A DNA stretch of 60,704 nt from an uncultured Anaerotignum sp. Its GTDB lineage: Bacteria; Bacillota; Clostridia; Lachnospirales; Anaerotignaceae. The translations under genes were made by a program, and so were the position numbers. Location: assembly GCF_905212195.1 (NCBI RefSeq), contig NZ_CAJMDQ010000002.1, forward strand, positions 1-60,704. The letters are read 5' to 3'. How positions within the stretch are numbered: position 1 is the first letter of the stretch; the number at the start of each line of letters is the position of its first letter. Shown in pieces: positions 26,008 through 34,857 of the stretch. The notes under the pieces are model-generated. The model did no database searches, had not been told where the DNA came from, and saw only the letters and a program-made list of their open reading frames with translations.

Positions 26008-26724
26008 ATGAAACCAAAGGGAATCATACCCGGTATCACAGCTTTGTGTGCCATTTTGGGTATGCTGATTGGTGTGCAGTATAATACGGTGCAGTCTCAG
26101 GCGGCTACGGCGGCAGGAACCGATAACGTGCGTCTGACAGAGCTTTCTGCGGAACTGCGCAAGGAACGAGAAGAAAAAGAAGCGCTGGAAAAACAGCTGG
26201 ACAAGCAGGCAGAGCTGCTGGAAACATATGAAGCAGGAGAATCAGATGGTGCGGCGCTGGAATCTTTGCAGAAAGAAAATGAGAAACTGCGGGCATTTGC
26301 GGGATTGTCAGAACAGACAGGTGCTGGTATCGTTGTGACCATGGATGATAGTGACAAAGATATGGGCGGCGATAAGAATGCTTATCTCGTTCATGCGGAA
26401 GATATTTTGAAAGTCGTCAATGAACTCTTTGGAGCGGAAGCCGTTTCCGTCAATGGGCAGCGGATTGTAGCACAAAGCGGCATCACCTGTGCCGGCAGTG
26501 TCATTACAGTCAATGGCGTACGTGTGGCGGCGCCTTTTGAAATCAAAGCCATTGGAGATGCCAGCGTGCTACAGGCGGCTCTGCGTTTCCCCGGCGGTGT
26601 TGTGGATACCCTTTCTCCTTGGGGCATTGTCATTGACATTCGTGAGGAAGCATCTGTGACCGTTCCGGCATATACCCAGTCTGCGTTGTGGAAAACAACA
26701 GAGGAAGGAGAAGATGCGTCATGA
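26008..26724 (+). CDS. DUF881 family protein
   Basis: 238 residues: an N-terminal membrane helix or signal (about 8-26), a coiled coil rich in Glu, Lys and Leu (about 45-95), and the globular DUF881 domain (GAGIVVTMDDSD to the end). DUF881 genes are regularly found between divIB and sbp/ftsZ in Firmicutes, which suggests a septal role, but the function is unproven. Its stop overlaps the next start as ATGA. Confidence 0.88.
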   Translation: MKPKGIIPGITALCAILGMLIGVQYNTVQSQAATAAGTDNVRLTELSAELRKEREEKEALEKQLDKQAELLETYEAGESDGAALESLQKENEKLRAFAGLSEQTGAGIVVTMDDSDKDMGGDKNAYLVHAEDILKVVNELFGAEAVSVNGQRIVAQSGITCAGSVITVNGVRVAAPFEIKAIGDASVLQAALRFPGGVVDTLSPWGIVIDIREEASVTVPAYTQSALWKTTEEGEDAS

Positions 26725-27086
26725 AAATCATCGTTCCTGTTATTGGATTATGCGTGGGGATTCTTCTGGGAATCAAAAGCGGCATTGTGCTGCCTTATGC
26801 TATGATGGCTTATGGCGGTGTTGGTATTCTGGCGTGTCTGGATACAGTGCTGGGCGGTGTGCGCGCGGATATGGAGCATCAGTTTCAGATGCGGATATTC
26901 GTCAGCGGCTTTTTCATCAATGGAATCGTTGCCATTGGTCTGGTTTGGCTGGGAAAACAGCTGAATATGGATTTGTCTATTGCGGCCATTGTGGTCTTCG
27001 GTTCTCGGATTTTTTACAATTTTAGTAAAATTAGAAGATTTTTGTTGAATAAAAGACAAAAAGAGGCTATGATAGGAGAAGAGTAA
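26721..27086 (+). CDS. sbp: Small basic protein (Sbp, DUF1290)
   Basis: 121 residues with about four hydrophobic segments, starting VPVIGLCVGILLGI and including LPYAMMAYGGVGILACLDTV, the conserved core of DUF1290. In B. subtilis the sbp gene also lies just upstream of the ftsA-ftsZ genes. The ATG at 26721 overlaps the DUF881 stop, so the upstream in-frame start is rejected. The molecular function is unknown. No ftsA follows, unlike in Bacillus. Confidence 0.86.
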   Translation: MKIIVPVIGLCVGILLGIKSGIVLPYAMMAYGGVGILACLDTVLGGVRADMEHQFQMRIFVSGFFINGIVAIGLVWLGKQLNMDLSIAAIVVFGSRIFYNFSKIRRFLLNKRQKEAMIGEE

Positions 27087-27214
27087 GAGAGGTCAAAAAA
27101 GAAAGTTAAAAATATCGAAAAAAATTATGAATTATTCTGTTTTTGTATGGTAATTCGTCTTTTTTTCATGTATAATTAAAGTTATGATTATGGAATTGGT
27201 AGGAGGGGATTTTT

Positions 27215-28354
27215 TTGCTCGAATTTGACATCCCAATGAGCAATATGGCACAAATAAAAGTAATCGGTGTAGGCGGCGGTGGCAACAACGCTGTTGACCG
27301 TATGATTGAAGATGGACTGGACGGCGTGGAATTCATTTCCATTAATACAGATGGACAGGCTTTGGCGAAATCCAAATCCAGCACAAAAATTCAGATTGGT
27401 GAAAAACTGACCAAAGGCCTTGGCGCCGGCGGTAACCCTGAAATCGGTGAAAAATCCGTAGATGAAACACAGGATGAAATCGCGCAGGCTCTGCGTGGTT
27501 CCGACATGGTATTCATCACAGCAGGTATGGGCGGCGGTACAGGTACCGGCGCAGCACCCAGAATCGCAGCGATCTCCAAAGAACTGGGTATCCTGACTGT
27601 AGGCGTTGTTACAAAACCCTTCAACTTTGAAGGCAAAAAGAGAATGAGCAATGCAGAAAAAGGTATCGCGGAACTGAAAAAGAACGTGGATACACTGGTT
27701 ATCATTCCTAACCAGAGACTGCTGAGCATCATCGATAAAAAGACAACACTGACAGAAGCATTCCGCAAAGCTGACGAAATCCTCAGACAGGGCGTACAGG
27801 GTATTGCAGACCTGATCTCCAAACCCGGCGTTATCAATCTGGACTTTGCAGACGTTCGTACCGTTATGGCAGACAAAGGCGTTGCCCACATGGGTATTGG
27901 CCATGCTGCTGGTGAAAACAAAGCGGAAATCGCAGCAAAAATGGCAATCCAGAGCCCTCTGCTGGAAACAACAATCGAAGGTGCAAAGAGCGTCCTGATC
28001 AACTTCAGCGGCGACATGAATCTGGGTCTGATGGAAACAGAAGAAGCTGCAGATCTGATCAGAGAATCTATCGATCCCGAAGCAGAAATCATCTTTGGTA
28101 CAACCATCAACGAAGAACTGCAGGATGAAGTTATCGTTACTGTTATCGCAACAGGTCTGGAAGACGACATTCCCGCTCCTGAACCCAGAAGAGTGGCACA
28201 GCCTGTGGAAAAAGCACCTGAAACAACAGAAGAAGTTGTGGAAGAAAGCACAGAAGAAACAGCAGAACAGCGTCCCGCAAGAAGATTTGCAGATCTGGAC
28301 GACTTCGAATCTGAAATCAAGATTCCTGATTTCCTGACAAGAAAGAAATTCTAA
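27215..28354 (+). CDS. ftsZ: Cell division GTPase FtsZ
   Basis: 379 residues starting at TTG 27215, since AGGAGG (27201-27206) is 8 bases upstream and the first ATG is seven codons inside. The tubulin signature GGGTGTGAA is at about residue 110. N-terminal VGGGGNNAVDRMI and the T7 loop NLDFADVRTVM are intact. A linker rich in Glu and Thr is followed by the conserved C-terminal tail (IPDFLTRKKF) that binds membrane anchors. FtsZ builds the cytokinetic ring. A TATAAT at about 27171 lies in the 128-base gap upstream. Confidence 0.96.
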   Translation: MLEFDIPMSNMAQIKVIGVGGGGNNAVDRMIEDGLDGVEFISINTDGQALAKSKSSTKIQIGEKLTKGLGAGGNPEIGEKSVDETQDEIAQALRGSDMVFITAGMGGGTGTGAAPRIAAISKELGILTVGVVTKPFNFEGKKRMSNAEKGIAELKKNVDTLVIIPNQRLLSIIDKKTTLTEAFRKADEILRQGVQGIADLISKPGVINLDFADVRTVMADKGVAHMGIGHAAGENKAEIAAKMAIQSPLLETTIEGAKSVLINFSGDMNLGLMETEEAADLIRESIDPEAEIIFGTTINEELQDEVIVTVIATGLEDDIPAPEPRRVAQPVEKAPETTEEVVEESTEETAEQRPARRFADLDDFESEIKIPDFLTRKKF

Positions 28355-28388
28355 TCTTCAATAGATCTTCTATACATAAGGAACAATC

Positions 28389-28427
28389 AAAACGGATAAA
28401 TCCTGAAAAGGGTTTATCCGTTTTTTT
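28389..28427 (+). terminator. Intrinsic terminator of ftsZ
   Basis: AACGGATAAA and TTTATCCGTT pair around a short loop, followed by seven T. The remaining ~220 bases to 28648 are AT-rich; nothing else certain was seen in them. Confidence 0.85.
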
Positions 28428-28648
28428 GTTGAGAAAAGTAGATGTTAGACAAAAACATAAACCTGAAATTAGCAAGAATTACGGGATTTTCAGGGCTGTT
28501 TTGGTATAACTGCAATAGTTTTCCTATCTTGTTTTGTATGACATACTGAAAAATAACATCCTGTTATATTTTGTAATAATTTTCATGTACAATGGTGGTA
28601 GAAAGCTTTGGGGAAAGTTTATGAAGAGAGAAACAGGAGGGGAAATGT

Positions 28649-29488
28649 ATGACAGAAACATTTTGTGGAAAAGATTGTGATTTATGTCAGGAGAAACAAT
28701 CAGAAGCGTGCAGAGGCTGCAAAGAGGGGCCGGGCAGACGTTTTGGCGGCAACTGTTCTATCGCAGATTGCTGCCGGGATAAGTATCACGCAAACTGTGA
28801 TACCTGTCAGGAAGCCATGAGCTGTACAAAACTTCAGCAGAAAGATCAGATGCCGCAGATACGCATTGCAGAAGCGGCGGCAAAAGATGAAAAAGAGGCT
28901 CAGAAGAGAGAAAAAGCAAAGGTACTGGGAAAATGGCTGTGGATTTTGTTCTGGCTTCTCATTCCCAATATCATTGCGGGGATTATGTCTAACGAAAGTT
29001 TGGAGCCCATTAACCCGACCATGTATTATTTTGGTACTGTTTTGGGGATAGCCGTAGAGGTGGTTTATTGTATCATCCTGTTTAAACTGCGGCACATAGA
29101 AGAAAAATATGGGCGTGCTGCTATCTGTACCATTGCTGGTGTGGTGATGGCAGTGATTGGATTGCTGCTTCCAGATGAACTTCTGGTTTTTGCAGTGCTG
29201 TTCTTGCTTGCAACAACAGCAGTCAGTCTGGCAAGCAGTTACTTCCTGTACTATGGTCATGCAGCCGTATTGGAAGATTTTGACGTGGAACTTTCTGAAA
29301 AATGGAAAGCATTGTGGAAATGGCAGATCATCTGTCTGTGCGGCGCAGTAGCCGGCATATGCTTGTTGTTCTTGGGGATTCTGGGGGCTTTGCTGGTGAT
29401 AGCAAGCGCCATTGGTATTATTGTAATCAGCATCATGCAGCTGGTTTATCTGTATCGTATGGCGGTGCTGTTTCGGGAATATACATAA
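28649..29488 (+). CDS. Cys-rich DUF3795-like domain fused to a membrane protein
   Basis: 279 residues. The first ~60 contain 12 Cys in a pattern like DUF3795 (FCGKDCDLC, CRGCKEGPGRRFGGNC, CDTC, AMSC), a probable zinc or Fe-S site. A charged linker rich in Lys and Glu follows, then about six hydrophobic segments (about 93-275). The membrane part is not recognised. The gene has its own AGGAGG site and stands alone between two terminators. The combination suggests a metal- or redox-sensing membrane protein, but that is inference. Confidence 0.72.
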   Translation: MTETFCGKDCDLCQEKQSEACRGCKEGPGRRFGGNCSIADCCRDKYHANCDTCQEAMSCTKLQQKDQMPQIRIAEAAAKDEKEAQKREKAKVLGKWLWILFWLLIPNIIAGIMSNESLEPINPTMYYFGTVLGIAVEVVYCIILFKLRHIEEKYGRAAICTIAGVVMAVIGLLLPDELLVFAVLFLLATTAVSLASSYFLYYGHAAVLEDFDVELSEKWKALWKWQIICLCGAVAGICLLFLGILGALLVIASAIGIIVISIMQLVYLYRMAVLFREYT

Positions 29489-29497
29489 TTTGCAAAT

Positions 29498-29533
29498 AAA
29501 AAAGGATACGCTATAATAGAGCGTATCCTTTTT
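29498..29533. terminator. Bidirectional terminator
   Basis: AAAAAGGATACGCT pairs with AGCGTATCCTTTTT between the convergent membrane-protein and ribbon-helix-helix genes. Confidence 0.9.
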
Positions 29534-29537
29534 GCTG

Positions 29538-29759
29538 TTATCGAATCATATTGTCGATCATGGCGCTGATTTTGTCTCGACTGATTTTTTCCAAAATGGC
29601 TTTTTTCACAAATTCGTCTTTGCTGTAGCCGAACTGTGCCAGATATTCATTCAGCTGTGCCATGGTATCGGGATCTATGGTAACAGACAGGCGCTTGCCT
29701 GTGGATTTCGGTTTTGTACTGCTTTTTTTTGCAGTGGATTTTGTTGTTTTCTCTGCCAT
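29538..29759 (-). CDS. Ribbon-helix-helix (CopG-like) DNA-binding protein
   Basis: 73 residues. A Lys/Ser/Thr-rich flexible start (about 22 residues) precedes the RHH core KRLSVTIDPDTMAQLNEYLA with the beta strand RLSVTI, followed by two helices (GYSKDEFVKKAILEKI). Such proteins dimerise and bind DNA as regulators or antitoxins. No toxin gene is adjacent. The basic tail may make extra DNA contacts. GGAG-like bases precede the ATG. Confidence 0.78.
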   Translation of the reverse strand: MAEKTTKSTAKKSSTKPKSTGKRLSVTIDPDTMAQLNEYLAQFGYSKDEFVKKAILEKISRDKISAMIDNMIR

Positions 29760-29873
29760 AGGGGTTCTCTCCTTCCTCTGTATTCAGTATATCAAAAAAA
29801 GAAAAAAATAGCAGTATGTTTTTTCAAAGACCGGGCAAAATAAGTGCGTACCAAACAAAAGGAGGCGCACACA

Positions 29874-30035
29874 ATGGAAAAATGTAATGAATGTATCAGA
29901 TGTACCGTAGACAACTGCAGACATCACCACAACACAAAAAATTACTGCACACTGGAAACCATTCAGGTAGGCACACATGAAGCAAACCCTACTATGGATC
30001 AGTGCACAGACTGTCTGTCTTACACAAAAAGATAA
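29874..30035 (+). CDS. DUF1540 domain protein
   Basis: 53 residues with six Cys and paired His (NECIRCTVDNCRHHH, NYCTLETIQVG, DQCTDCLSY). This matches the short metal-binding DUF1540 repeat common in Clostridia and often linked to sporulation or stress, though its role is unproven. AAAGGAGG precedes the ATG at 29874; the in-frame ATG at 29844 has no such site. Confidence 0.83.
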   Translation: MEKCNECIRCTVDNCRHHHNTKNYCTLETIQVGTHEANPTMDQCTDCLSYTKR

Positions 30036-30065
30036 GATGGTCTGAAAGAAGAAACGGGCATTTCA

Positions 30066-30158
30066 TAAAGTTCGAGGCTTCTGCGTAAGAAAACAGAGAA
30101 AGCTGAAATCTTTTATTGCAAGAGATTTCAGCTTTCTTCTATTTACAGAGGTTTATTG
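30066..30158 (-). repeat. Truncated copy D of the structured repeat family
   Basis: On the minus strand, the core stem AAGCTGAAATCT/AGATTTCAGCTT is followed by CTGTTTTCTTACGCAGAAGCC, matching the 3' half of copies A and B. The other side carries CTCTGTAAAT like copy C. It fills most of the gap between the DUF1540 and histidine phosphatase genes. Confidence 0.7.
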
Positions 30159-30192
30159 GGAAGGGGTTTTTCTTTGGGATGACTGTTTTTTA

Positions 30193-30221
30193 TTGCGGCA
30201 AGTTTATGCCGTCGGTATAAT
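30193..30221 (+). promoter_or_regulatory. Promoter of the histidine phosphatase gene
   Basis: TTGCGG at 30193-30198 and TATAAT at 30216-30221, spaced 17 bases, 20 bases before the start codon. Confidence 0.55.
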
Positions 30222-30240
30222 GAAAATGGAGGTGTTTGCC

Positions 30241-30849
30241 ATGAGATTATATCTGGTTCGCCATGGACAAACAGATATGAATAAGAGGAATATGTTTTAT
30301 GGCTGGACAGATGCGGATATCAACGAAACGGGTGTACAGCAGGCAGAGCAGCTGCGGCAGTATTTCCGGCAGATTCCTATTGATGCCATTTACAGCAGTG
30401 ATTTAAGAAGGGCGGCTCATACAGCGGAAATCATCGCTGAAGGAAAAGATATGAAAGTACACTATGACAGCGCTTTTCGAGAACTCTATTACGGAGATTG
30501 GGAAAACCAGACCACAGAATACATAGAAACGAACTACAAGGAAGAACTGCGGGGGTGGGTTACAGATTGGAAAGACCTTGCCATGCCAAATGGGGAAAAG
30601 TTTTCAGATTTTTACAACAGGGTTGCCACAGGTGTGGACAGATTGGTGGAGGAAAACCGCGGCAAAAATGTCCTTTTGGTGGCTCATAACGGCGCTCTTA
30701 GCGCAATGCTTTGTCATTTGACGGGAGCTGGTATGGATGGGTTCTGGCGGTTCGATTCCAAACAGGGGCATTATAGTTCTGTGCTGATTTCCAAAAAGTG
30801 GACAACCATTGAAAGCATCAACCATCCTTTGTGTCTGGAGGAGGAATGA
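30241..30849 (+). CDS. Histidine phosphatase family protein (phosphoglycerate-mutase-like)
   Basis: 202 residues. The catalytic RHGQT lies near the N-terminus (LYLVRHGQTDMN), the second Arg in YSSDLRRAAHTAEII, the acid in FRELYYGDWENQ, and the second His in VAHNGALSAML. GGAGGT precedes the ATG at 30241. The branch contains broad phosphatases, CobC-like enzymes and PhoE; the substrate is not assigned. The following gene starts one base after it ends, so the two are an operon. Confidence 0.88.
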   Translation: MRLYLVRHGQTDMNKRNMFYGWTDADINETGVQQAEQLRQYFRQIPIDAIYSSDLRRAAHTAEIIAEGKDMKVHYDSAFRELYYGDWENQTTEYIETNYKEELRGWVTDWKDLAMPNGEKFSDFYNRVATGVDRLVEENRGKNVLLVAHNGALSAMLCHLTGAGMDGFWRFDSKQGHYSSVLISKKWTTIESINHPLCLEEE

Positions 30850-30850
30850 C

Positions 30851-31393
30851 ATGAAAGCAAAATGTCATAACATGGAGAAGAAAGATGCTGTTTTTTCTAA
30901 AGAGTATTTATGCGGCGGAAAAATCATAGAATCCTTTATCCCTACCTGTGAGGAGGATGGATTTACCCTTTTGCAGCGGAAGCGAGGAATACGGCTGATT
31001 TTTACGGGATTAGAACCAAAGCTGGACTGGTTTCCTGTACCTTGCCTTTGGGTCTTTGCCACGGATGAAAAGGGCGGCACTTTTGCCCATGGGGAAGGTA
31101 AGCTGGAAAACAGCCCCATTTATTATGTATCAGCCGAAAATAAGTGCTGGTATCTGGCAAAAAATTTTCGAGAGTTTGTACGCTTGGTGATTTTTGCTCC
31201 GGAATGGAGAGAAAAAGCGACAGGAAAGAAAGCTGATTTTTCAGAAGAAACAAAAGAAGAAAGAGAAAAAATGGGCATGGTGTTTGGTCTGGAACCGCCG
31301 AAAACAGATTTGCTGGCTGTTGTGAAAGAAGCAGAGGAAATCCGTATTTTTGCCAGTCAGACAGAAGCGGAAACAGAATATGAACTTTTATAA
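30851..31393 (+). CDS. Unknown cytosolic protein, 180 residues
   Basis: No family recognised. It has no signal or membrane segment and is rich in aromatic residues (DWFPVPCLWVFATDE, NKCWYLAKNFREFVRL), with a Lys/Glu-rich helix near the C-terminus. GGAGGAGG just before the ATG at 30851 overlaps the end of the phosphatase gene, showing coupled expression. The lipoprotein gene follows after 12 bases and may be part of the same unit. Confidence 0.7.
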   Translation: MKAKCHNMEKKDAVFSKEYLCGGKIIESFIPTCEEDGFTLLQRKRGIRLIFTGLEPKLDWFPVPCLWVFATDEKGGTFAHGEGKLENSPIYYVSAENKCWYLAKNFREFVRLVIFAPEWREKATGKKADFSEETKEEREKMGMVFGLEPPKTDLLAVVKEAEEIRIFASQTEAETEYELL

Positions 31394-31405
31394 GGGGGAA
31401 AAGTT

Positions 31406-31876
31406 ATGAAAAAACGAGGAATAATGGCGGCGCTTGTTATGACTTTTGCGTTGGCAGGCTGTGGTGGAGAACAGCAGGCGGAAGTGCCAGCACAGGAAGC
31501 CATGGGCAATACCATGCTCAATTCCGGCGGTGCAAGTGGCAGCAATGGATTTTTTGAAACTTATGAATTGGACAACGCCAATGGAGAAGCCCTGCATTTC
31601 TATGTGAGAAACGAACGACCGGAAGGTGATGTGTATACAGAACTGAAGGTAAGTATTCTCTGTGATGAGGAAGAAGTAGCGCAGGAAGTGATTTTGCCGG
31701 GAGAATCCACCGTATTGACAGAAATGCTGACAGAGAAGGAAAAAGGATATACCTGTAAGGCTGTGGCAGGCAAAAACGGCGGAGATATGTTCATGGACTT
31801 TGCCATCGTCCAAGGGGAAGCTGAAACGGAGGATGCAGCAGCGTTTTTGGATGAAATGGTTGGTAAGCAGGAATAA
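31406..31876 (+). CDS. Small predicted lipoprotein
   Basis: 156 residues with a lipoprotein signal ending in LAGC (Cys19), then an acidic, Ala/Glu-rich exported domain with short strands (ALHFYVRNERPEGDVYTEL). No family recognised. It is the third gene after the histidine phosphatase and would be anchored on the outer face of the membrane. Confidence 0.72.
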   Translation: MKKRGIMAALVMTFALAGCGGEQQAEVPAQEAMGNTMLNSGGASGSNGFFETYELDNANGEALHFYVRNERPEGDVYTELKVSILCDEEEVAQEVILPGESTVLTEMLTEKEKGYTCKAVAGKNGGDMFMDFAIVQGEAETEDAAAFLDEMVGKQE

Positions 31877-31953
31877 AAAAATGGGAAAAACCGTTGATTT
31901 TTCAGGCAGTCTGACGGTTTTGAAAAAAAATACGTTCTGTAAAGGAAAAATAC

Positions 31954-31982
31954 TTGACAGCCGCCTCCTTTTCGGATACAAT
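31954..31982 (+). promoter_or_regulatory. Promoter of the ylxM-ffh operon
   Basis: A perfect TTGACA (31954-31959) and TACAAT (31977-31982) with a 17-base spacer, about 48 bases before ylxM. Confidence 0.85.
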
Positions 31983-32029
31983 AACACAGGTGGTTGTAAA
32001 GTGATTTTACTTTACAGGAGGAAAAGACC

Positions 32030-32380
32030 ATGGATGAAATCTTACATCTGACACTGCTCTACGATTTTTACGGTGAGCTTTTGACAGAGAAACAAAAACA
32101 GGTATTCGATCTGCACTATCAGGATGATCTTTCCCTTTCGGAAATCGGAGAGGAATTGTCCATCAGCCGTCAGGCGGTGCGGGATCAGCTGAAGCGGACG
32201 GAAAAAATCCTTATGGATTATGAACAGAAGCTGGGGCTGGTAGCCAGATTTCAGGCACAGAAAAAATCTGTACGGGAAATGCTGGATATTTTACAGGAGA
32301 TGGAAACCGACGGTCTTTCAGAAAAAAGAATCCGCCAACTGGAAAAAATGAAACAGATTGCCGAAGCAATATTATCCTGA
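32030..32380 (+). CDS. ylxM: YlxM family SRP-associated protein
   Basis: 116 residues. A sigma-factor-like helix-turn-helix (LSLSEIGEELSISRQAVRDQL, about 35-55) follows an N-terminal helix with LLYDFYGELLTEKQKQVF, the YlxM hallmark. A basic helical tail follows. YlxM is encoded next to ffh and contacts signal-recognition-particle components in Gram-positive bacteria. AGGAGG precedes the ATG, and ffh follows after 14 bases. Confidence 0.92.
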   Translation: MDEILHLTLLYDFYGELLTEKQKQVFDLHYQDDLSLSEIGEELSISRQAVRDQLKRTEKILMDYEQKLGLVARFQAQKKSVREMLDILQEMETDGLSEKRIRQLEKMKQIAEAILS

Positions 32381-32394
32381 GAGGAGGGCGGTCT

Positions 32395-33735
32395 ATGGCA
32401 TTTGAAAACCTTTCCAATAAGCTGCAGGATGTGTTCAAGCAGCTGCGGGGCAAAGGCAAGCTGACAGAAGCAGATGTAAAAACCGCCATGCGGGAAGTAA
32501 AGATTGCGCTTCTGGAGGCAGACGTAAACTTTAAAATCGTTAAAAACTTCATCAAGACTGTCACCGAACGGGCGGTAGGCACAGAGGTGCTGGAAGGTCT
32601 GAATCCGGGACAGCAGGTGATTAAGATTGTAAATGAAGAGCTGATTGCTCTCATGGGTACCACACAAAGTCAGCTGACTTTTGCAAAGCGTCCTCCCACC
32701 GTTTATATGATGGTAGGTCTGCAGGGTGCCGGTAAAACCACCAGCAGCGGGAAGCTGGCGGGACAGCTGCGAAAGCAGGGAAGAAATCCTCTGCTGGTAG
32801 CCTGTGACGTATATCGTCCGGCGGCGATCAAACAGCTGCAGGTAGTTGGGAAAAACTACAACATTCCCGTATTTGAAATGGGGGACAAATTGAGTCCCGT
32901 GGAAATTTCCAAGAAAGCGTTGGAATACGCAGCGGAAAACCGCAATGATGTCATCCTCATCGATACGGCAGGTCGACTGCATATCAATGAAGAGCTGATG
33001 CAGGAACTGCAGGACATCAAGGAAGTGGTAAAACCTCAGGAAATCCTTCTGGTGGTTGACGCCATGACCGGTCAGGATGCGGTAACCGTAGCGGAAAGCT
33101 TTGACAGCCAGCTGGGCATTGATGGTATCATTATGACAAAGCTGGACGGTGACGCCAGAGGCGGTGCGGCACTTTCTGTCAGAAGCGTAACCAACAAGCC
33201 CATCAAGTATATCGGTATGGGGGAAAAGATGGAGGACTTAGAGCCCTTCTATCCCGACCGAATGGCTTCCAGAATCCTGGGCATGGGCGATGTGCTGACA
33301 CTGATTGATAAAGTGCAGCAGAACATCGATGAGCAGGAAGCCAAGGAAATGCAGAAAAAAATGCTTTCCAACGAATTCACACTGGAAGATTTCCTTTCTC
33401 AGATGCAGCAGATCAAGAAAATGGGTCCGCTGAAAGATCTAATGGGCATGATTCCGGGTATGAATAAATTTAATCTGGACGAAGCCTTAAACGGCGTTGA
33501 CCCGTCCAAGGAAATGGCGAAAACAGAAGCGATCATCCAGTCCATGACGAGAGAGGAACGACTGAATCCTTCCATCCTCAATGGACCACGGAAAAAGCGT
33601 ATCGCCAACGGCTCCGGCAGAAGCATCGCCGAAGTCAATCGTCTGCTGAAACAGTTTGAAGAAATGAAGAAAATGATGAAGCAGATGAACAACATGCAAA
33701 AAGGCAAAAAGGGCAAGCTTCCTTTTTTCCGATAA
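32395..33735 (+). CDS. ffh: Signal recognition particle GTPase Ffh
   Basis: 446 residues: the N domain (1-85), the G domain with G1 GLQGAGKTT (about 107), CDVYRPAAIKQL, DTAGRLHINEE and TKLDGDARGGAALS, then the methionine-rich M domain (from about 300) with MGPLKDLMGMIPGM and a SRP-RNA-binding NGSGRS segment. Ffh with 4.5S RNA targets nascent membrane proteins to FtsY. The length and order are normal for the family. Confidence 0.97.
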   Translation: MAFENLSNKLQDVFKQLRGKGKLTEADVKTAMREVKIALLEADVNFKIVKNFIKTVTERAVGTEVLEGLNPGQQVIKIVNEELIALMGTTQSQLTFAKRPPTVYMMVGLQGAGKTTSSGKLAGQLRKQGRNPLLVACDVYRPAAIKQLQVVGKNYNIPVFEMGDKLSPVEISKKALEYAAENRNDVILIDTAGRLHINEELMQELQDIKEVVKPQEILLVVDAMTGQDAVTVAESFDSQLGIDGIIMTKLDGDARGGAALSVRSVTNKPIKYIGMGEKMEDLEPFYPDRMASRILGMGDVLTLIDKVQQNIDEQEAKEMQKKMLSNEFTLEDFLSQMQQIKKMGPLKDLMGMIPGMNKFNLDEALNGVDPSKEMAKTEAIIQSMTREERLNPSILNGPRKKRIANGSGRSIAEVNRLLKQFEEMKKMMKQMNNMQKGKKGKLPFFR

Positions 33736-33768
33736 ACTTTTTATGAACACTTGCAGGAGGTGAAAGAA

Positions 33769-34017
33769 ATGGCAGTAAGAATCAGACTGAAAAGACTGGG
33801 TGCAAAGAAAGCTCCTTTCTATAGAATCGTTGTAGCAGATTCCAGAACATCCAGAAACGGTAAATCCATCGACGAAATCGGTTACTACGATCCTACAAAG
33901 GAACCCGTTGTTCTGAAAGTTGACGCAGAAGCAGCTAACAAATGGCTGGCAACAGGCGCACAGCCTTCCGAAACAGCTAAAGCTCTGCTGAAAAAAGCTG
34001 GCGTTATCGGCGAATAA
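33769..34017 (+). CDS. rpsP: 30S ribosomal protein S16
   Basis: 82 residues matching S16 (AVRIRLKRLGAKKAPFYRIVV, RTSRNGKSIDEIGYYDP). AGGAGGTG lies before the ATG at 33769; an in-frame ATG at 33751 is too early. S16 is needed for assembly of the small subunit. It follows ffh and precedes khpA-rimM-trmD as in many Firmicutes. Codon use is strongly biased, as expected for ribosomal genes. Confidence 0.97.
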   Translation: MAVRIRLKRLGAKKAPFYRIVVADSRTSRNGKSIDEIGYYDPTKEPVVLKVDAEAANKWLATGAQPSETAKALLKKAGVIGE

Positions 34018-34038
34018 TTCGTAACGGGGGCCAATGCA

Positions 34039-34269
34039 ATGAAAGAATTACTGGAAGTAATCGCAAAAAACCTGGTGGAACATCCCGAACAGGTGCAGGT
34101 TTCCGAAAAAGAAGGCGAACGCGCTTGGATTTTGGAACTGAAAGTTGCCCCTGAAGATATGGGTAAGGTCATCGGCAAGCAGGGCAGAATTGCAAAAGCA
34201 ATCCGTACTGTGGTAAAAGCGGCGGCCATCCACGAGGATAAAAAGATTATCGTAGAAATCGTACAGTAA
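34039..34269 (+). CDS. khpA: KH-domain RNA-binding protein KhpA (YlqC)
   Basis: 76 residues forming one KH domain with the RNA-binding GKQGRIAKAIRTVV loop (about residues 45-58). KhpA works with KhpB in small-RNA and cell-division control in Firmicutes. It sits between rpsP and rimM as usual. The 78-base gap after it holds a GC-rich hairpin (CAGG-TGCAGGCGCA-TCCTG, near 34290-34310) of unknown role. Confidence 0.92.
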   Translation: MKELLEVIAKNLVEHPEQVQVSEKEGERAWILELKVAPEDMGKVIGKQGRIAKAIRTVVKAAAIHEDKKIIVEIVQ

Positions 34270-34347
34270 GGGAAACCGCTGTATACGGCAGGGTGCAGGC
34301 GCATCCTGCTGATTTTGTTTATACGGAAAAAATGAGGTGCGAAAACC

Positions 34348-34857
34348 ATGGAACAATATTTTGAAATCGGAAAAATTACAGGAACCCACGGCATCCGGGG
34401 AACCATGCGCGTATTTCCCACTACGGAAGACCCTTCCCGTTTTGAACGCCTGAAAGAAATCATTGTGGAAATCCGTGGTAAACGGGAAACTTTCCACATT
34501 CAGAAAGTGGCATTCCATAAACAGTTTGTGCTGCTGACTGTAAAGGAAATCACAGATATTAACGTGGCGGAATTGTATAAAAACGGAAGAATTCTCATTC
34601 CTGATGCCATGGCAATCCCTTTGGGTGAGGATGAATACTACAACCGTGACCTCTATGGTCTGAAAGTGGTAACAGAAGAAGGGGAAGAATTGGGCGAGAT
34701 TACAGAAATTTTCCCTACTGGTTCCAATGACGTGTATGTGGTGAAAAAAGACGGCAAAGGCAAAGAACTGCTGCTGCCTGCCATCAAAGACTGCATCAAA
34801 AATGTGGACTTGGAAAATGGCGTTATGACCGTAAAACTGCTGGAAGGACTGAGATAA
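34348..34857 (+). CDS. rimM: Ribosome maturation factor RimM
   Basis: 169 residues: the N-terminal RimM barrel (FEIGKITGTHGIRGTMRVFP) and the C-terminal PRC barrel (YNRDLYGLKVVTEEGEELG). RimM binds S19 and helps 30S head assembly and 16S processing. Its stop is directly followed by the trmD start with no gap. Confidence 0.94.
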   Translation: MEQYFEIGKITGTHGIRGTMRVFPTTEDPSRFERLKEIIVEIRGKRETFHIQKVAFHKQFVLLTVKEITDINVAELYKNGRILIPDAMAIPLGEDEYYNRDLYGLKVVTEEGEELGEITEIFPTGSNDVYVVKKDGKGKELLLPAIKDCIKNVDLENGVMTVKLLEGLR

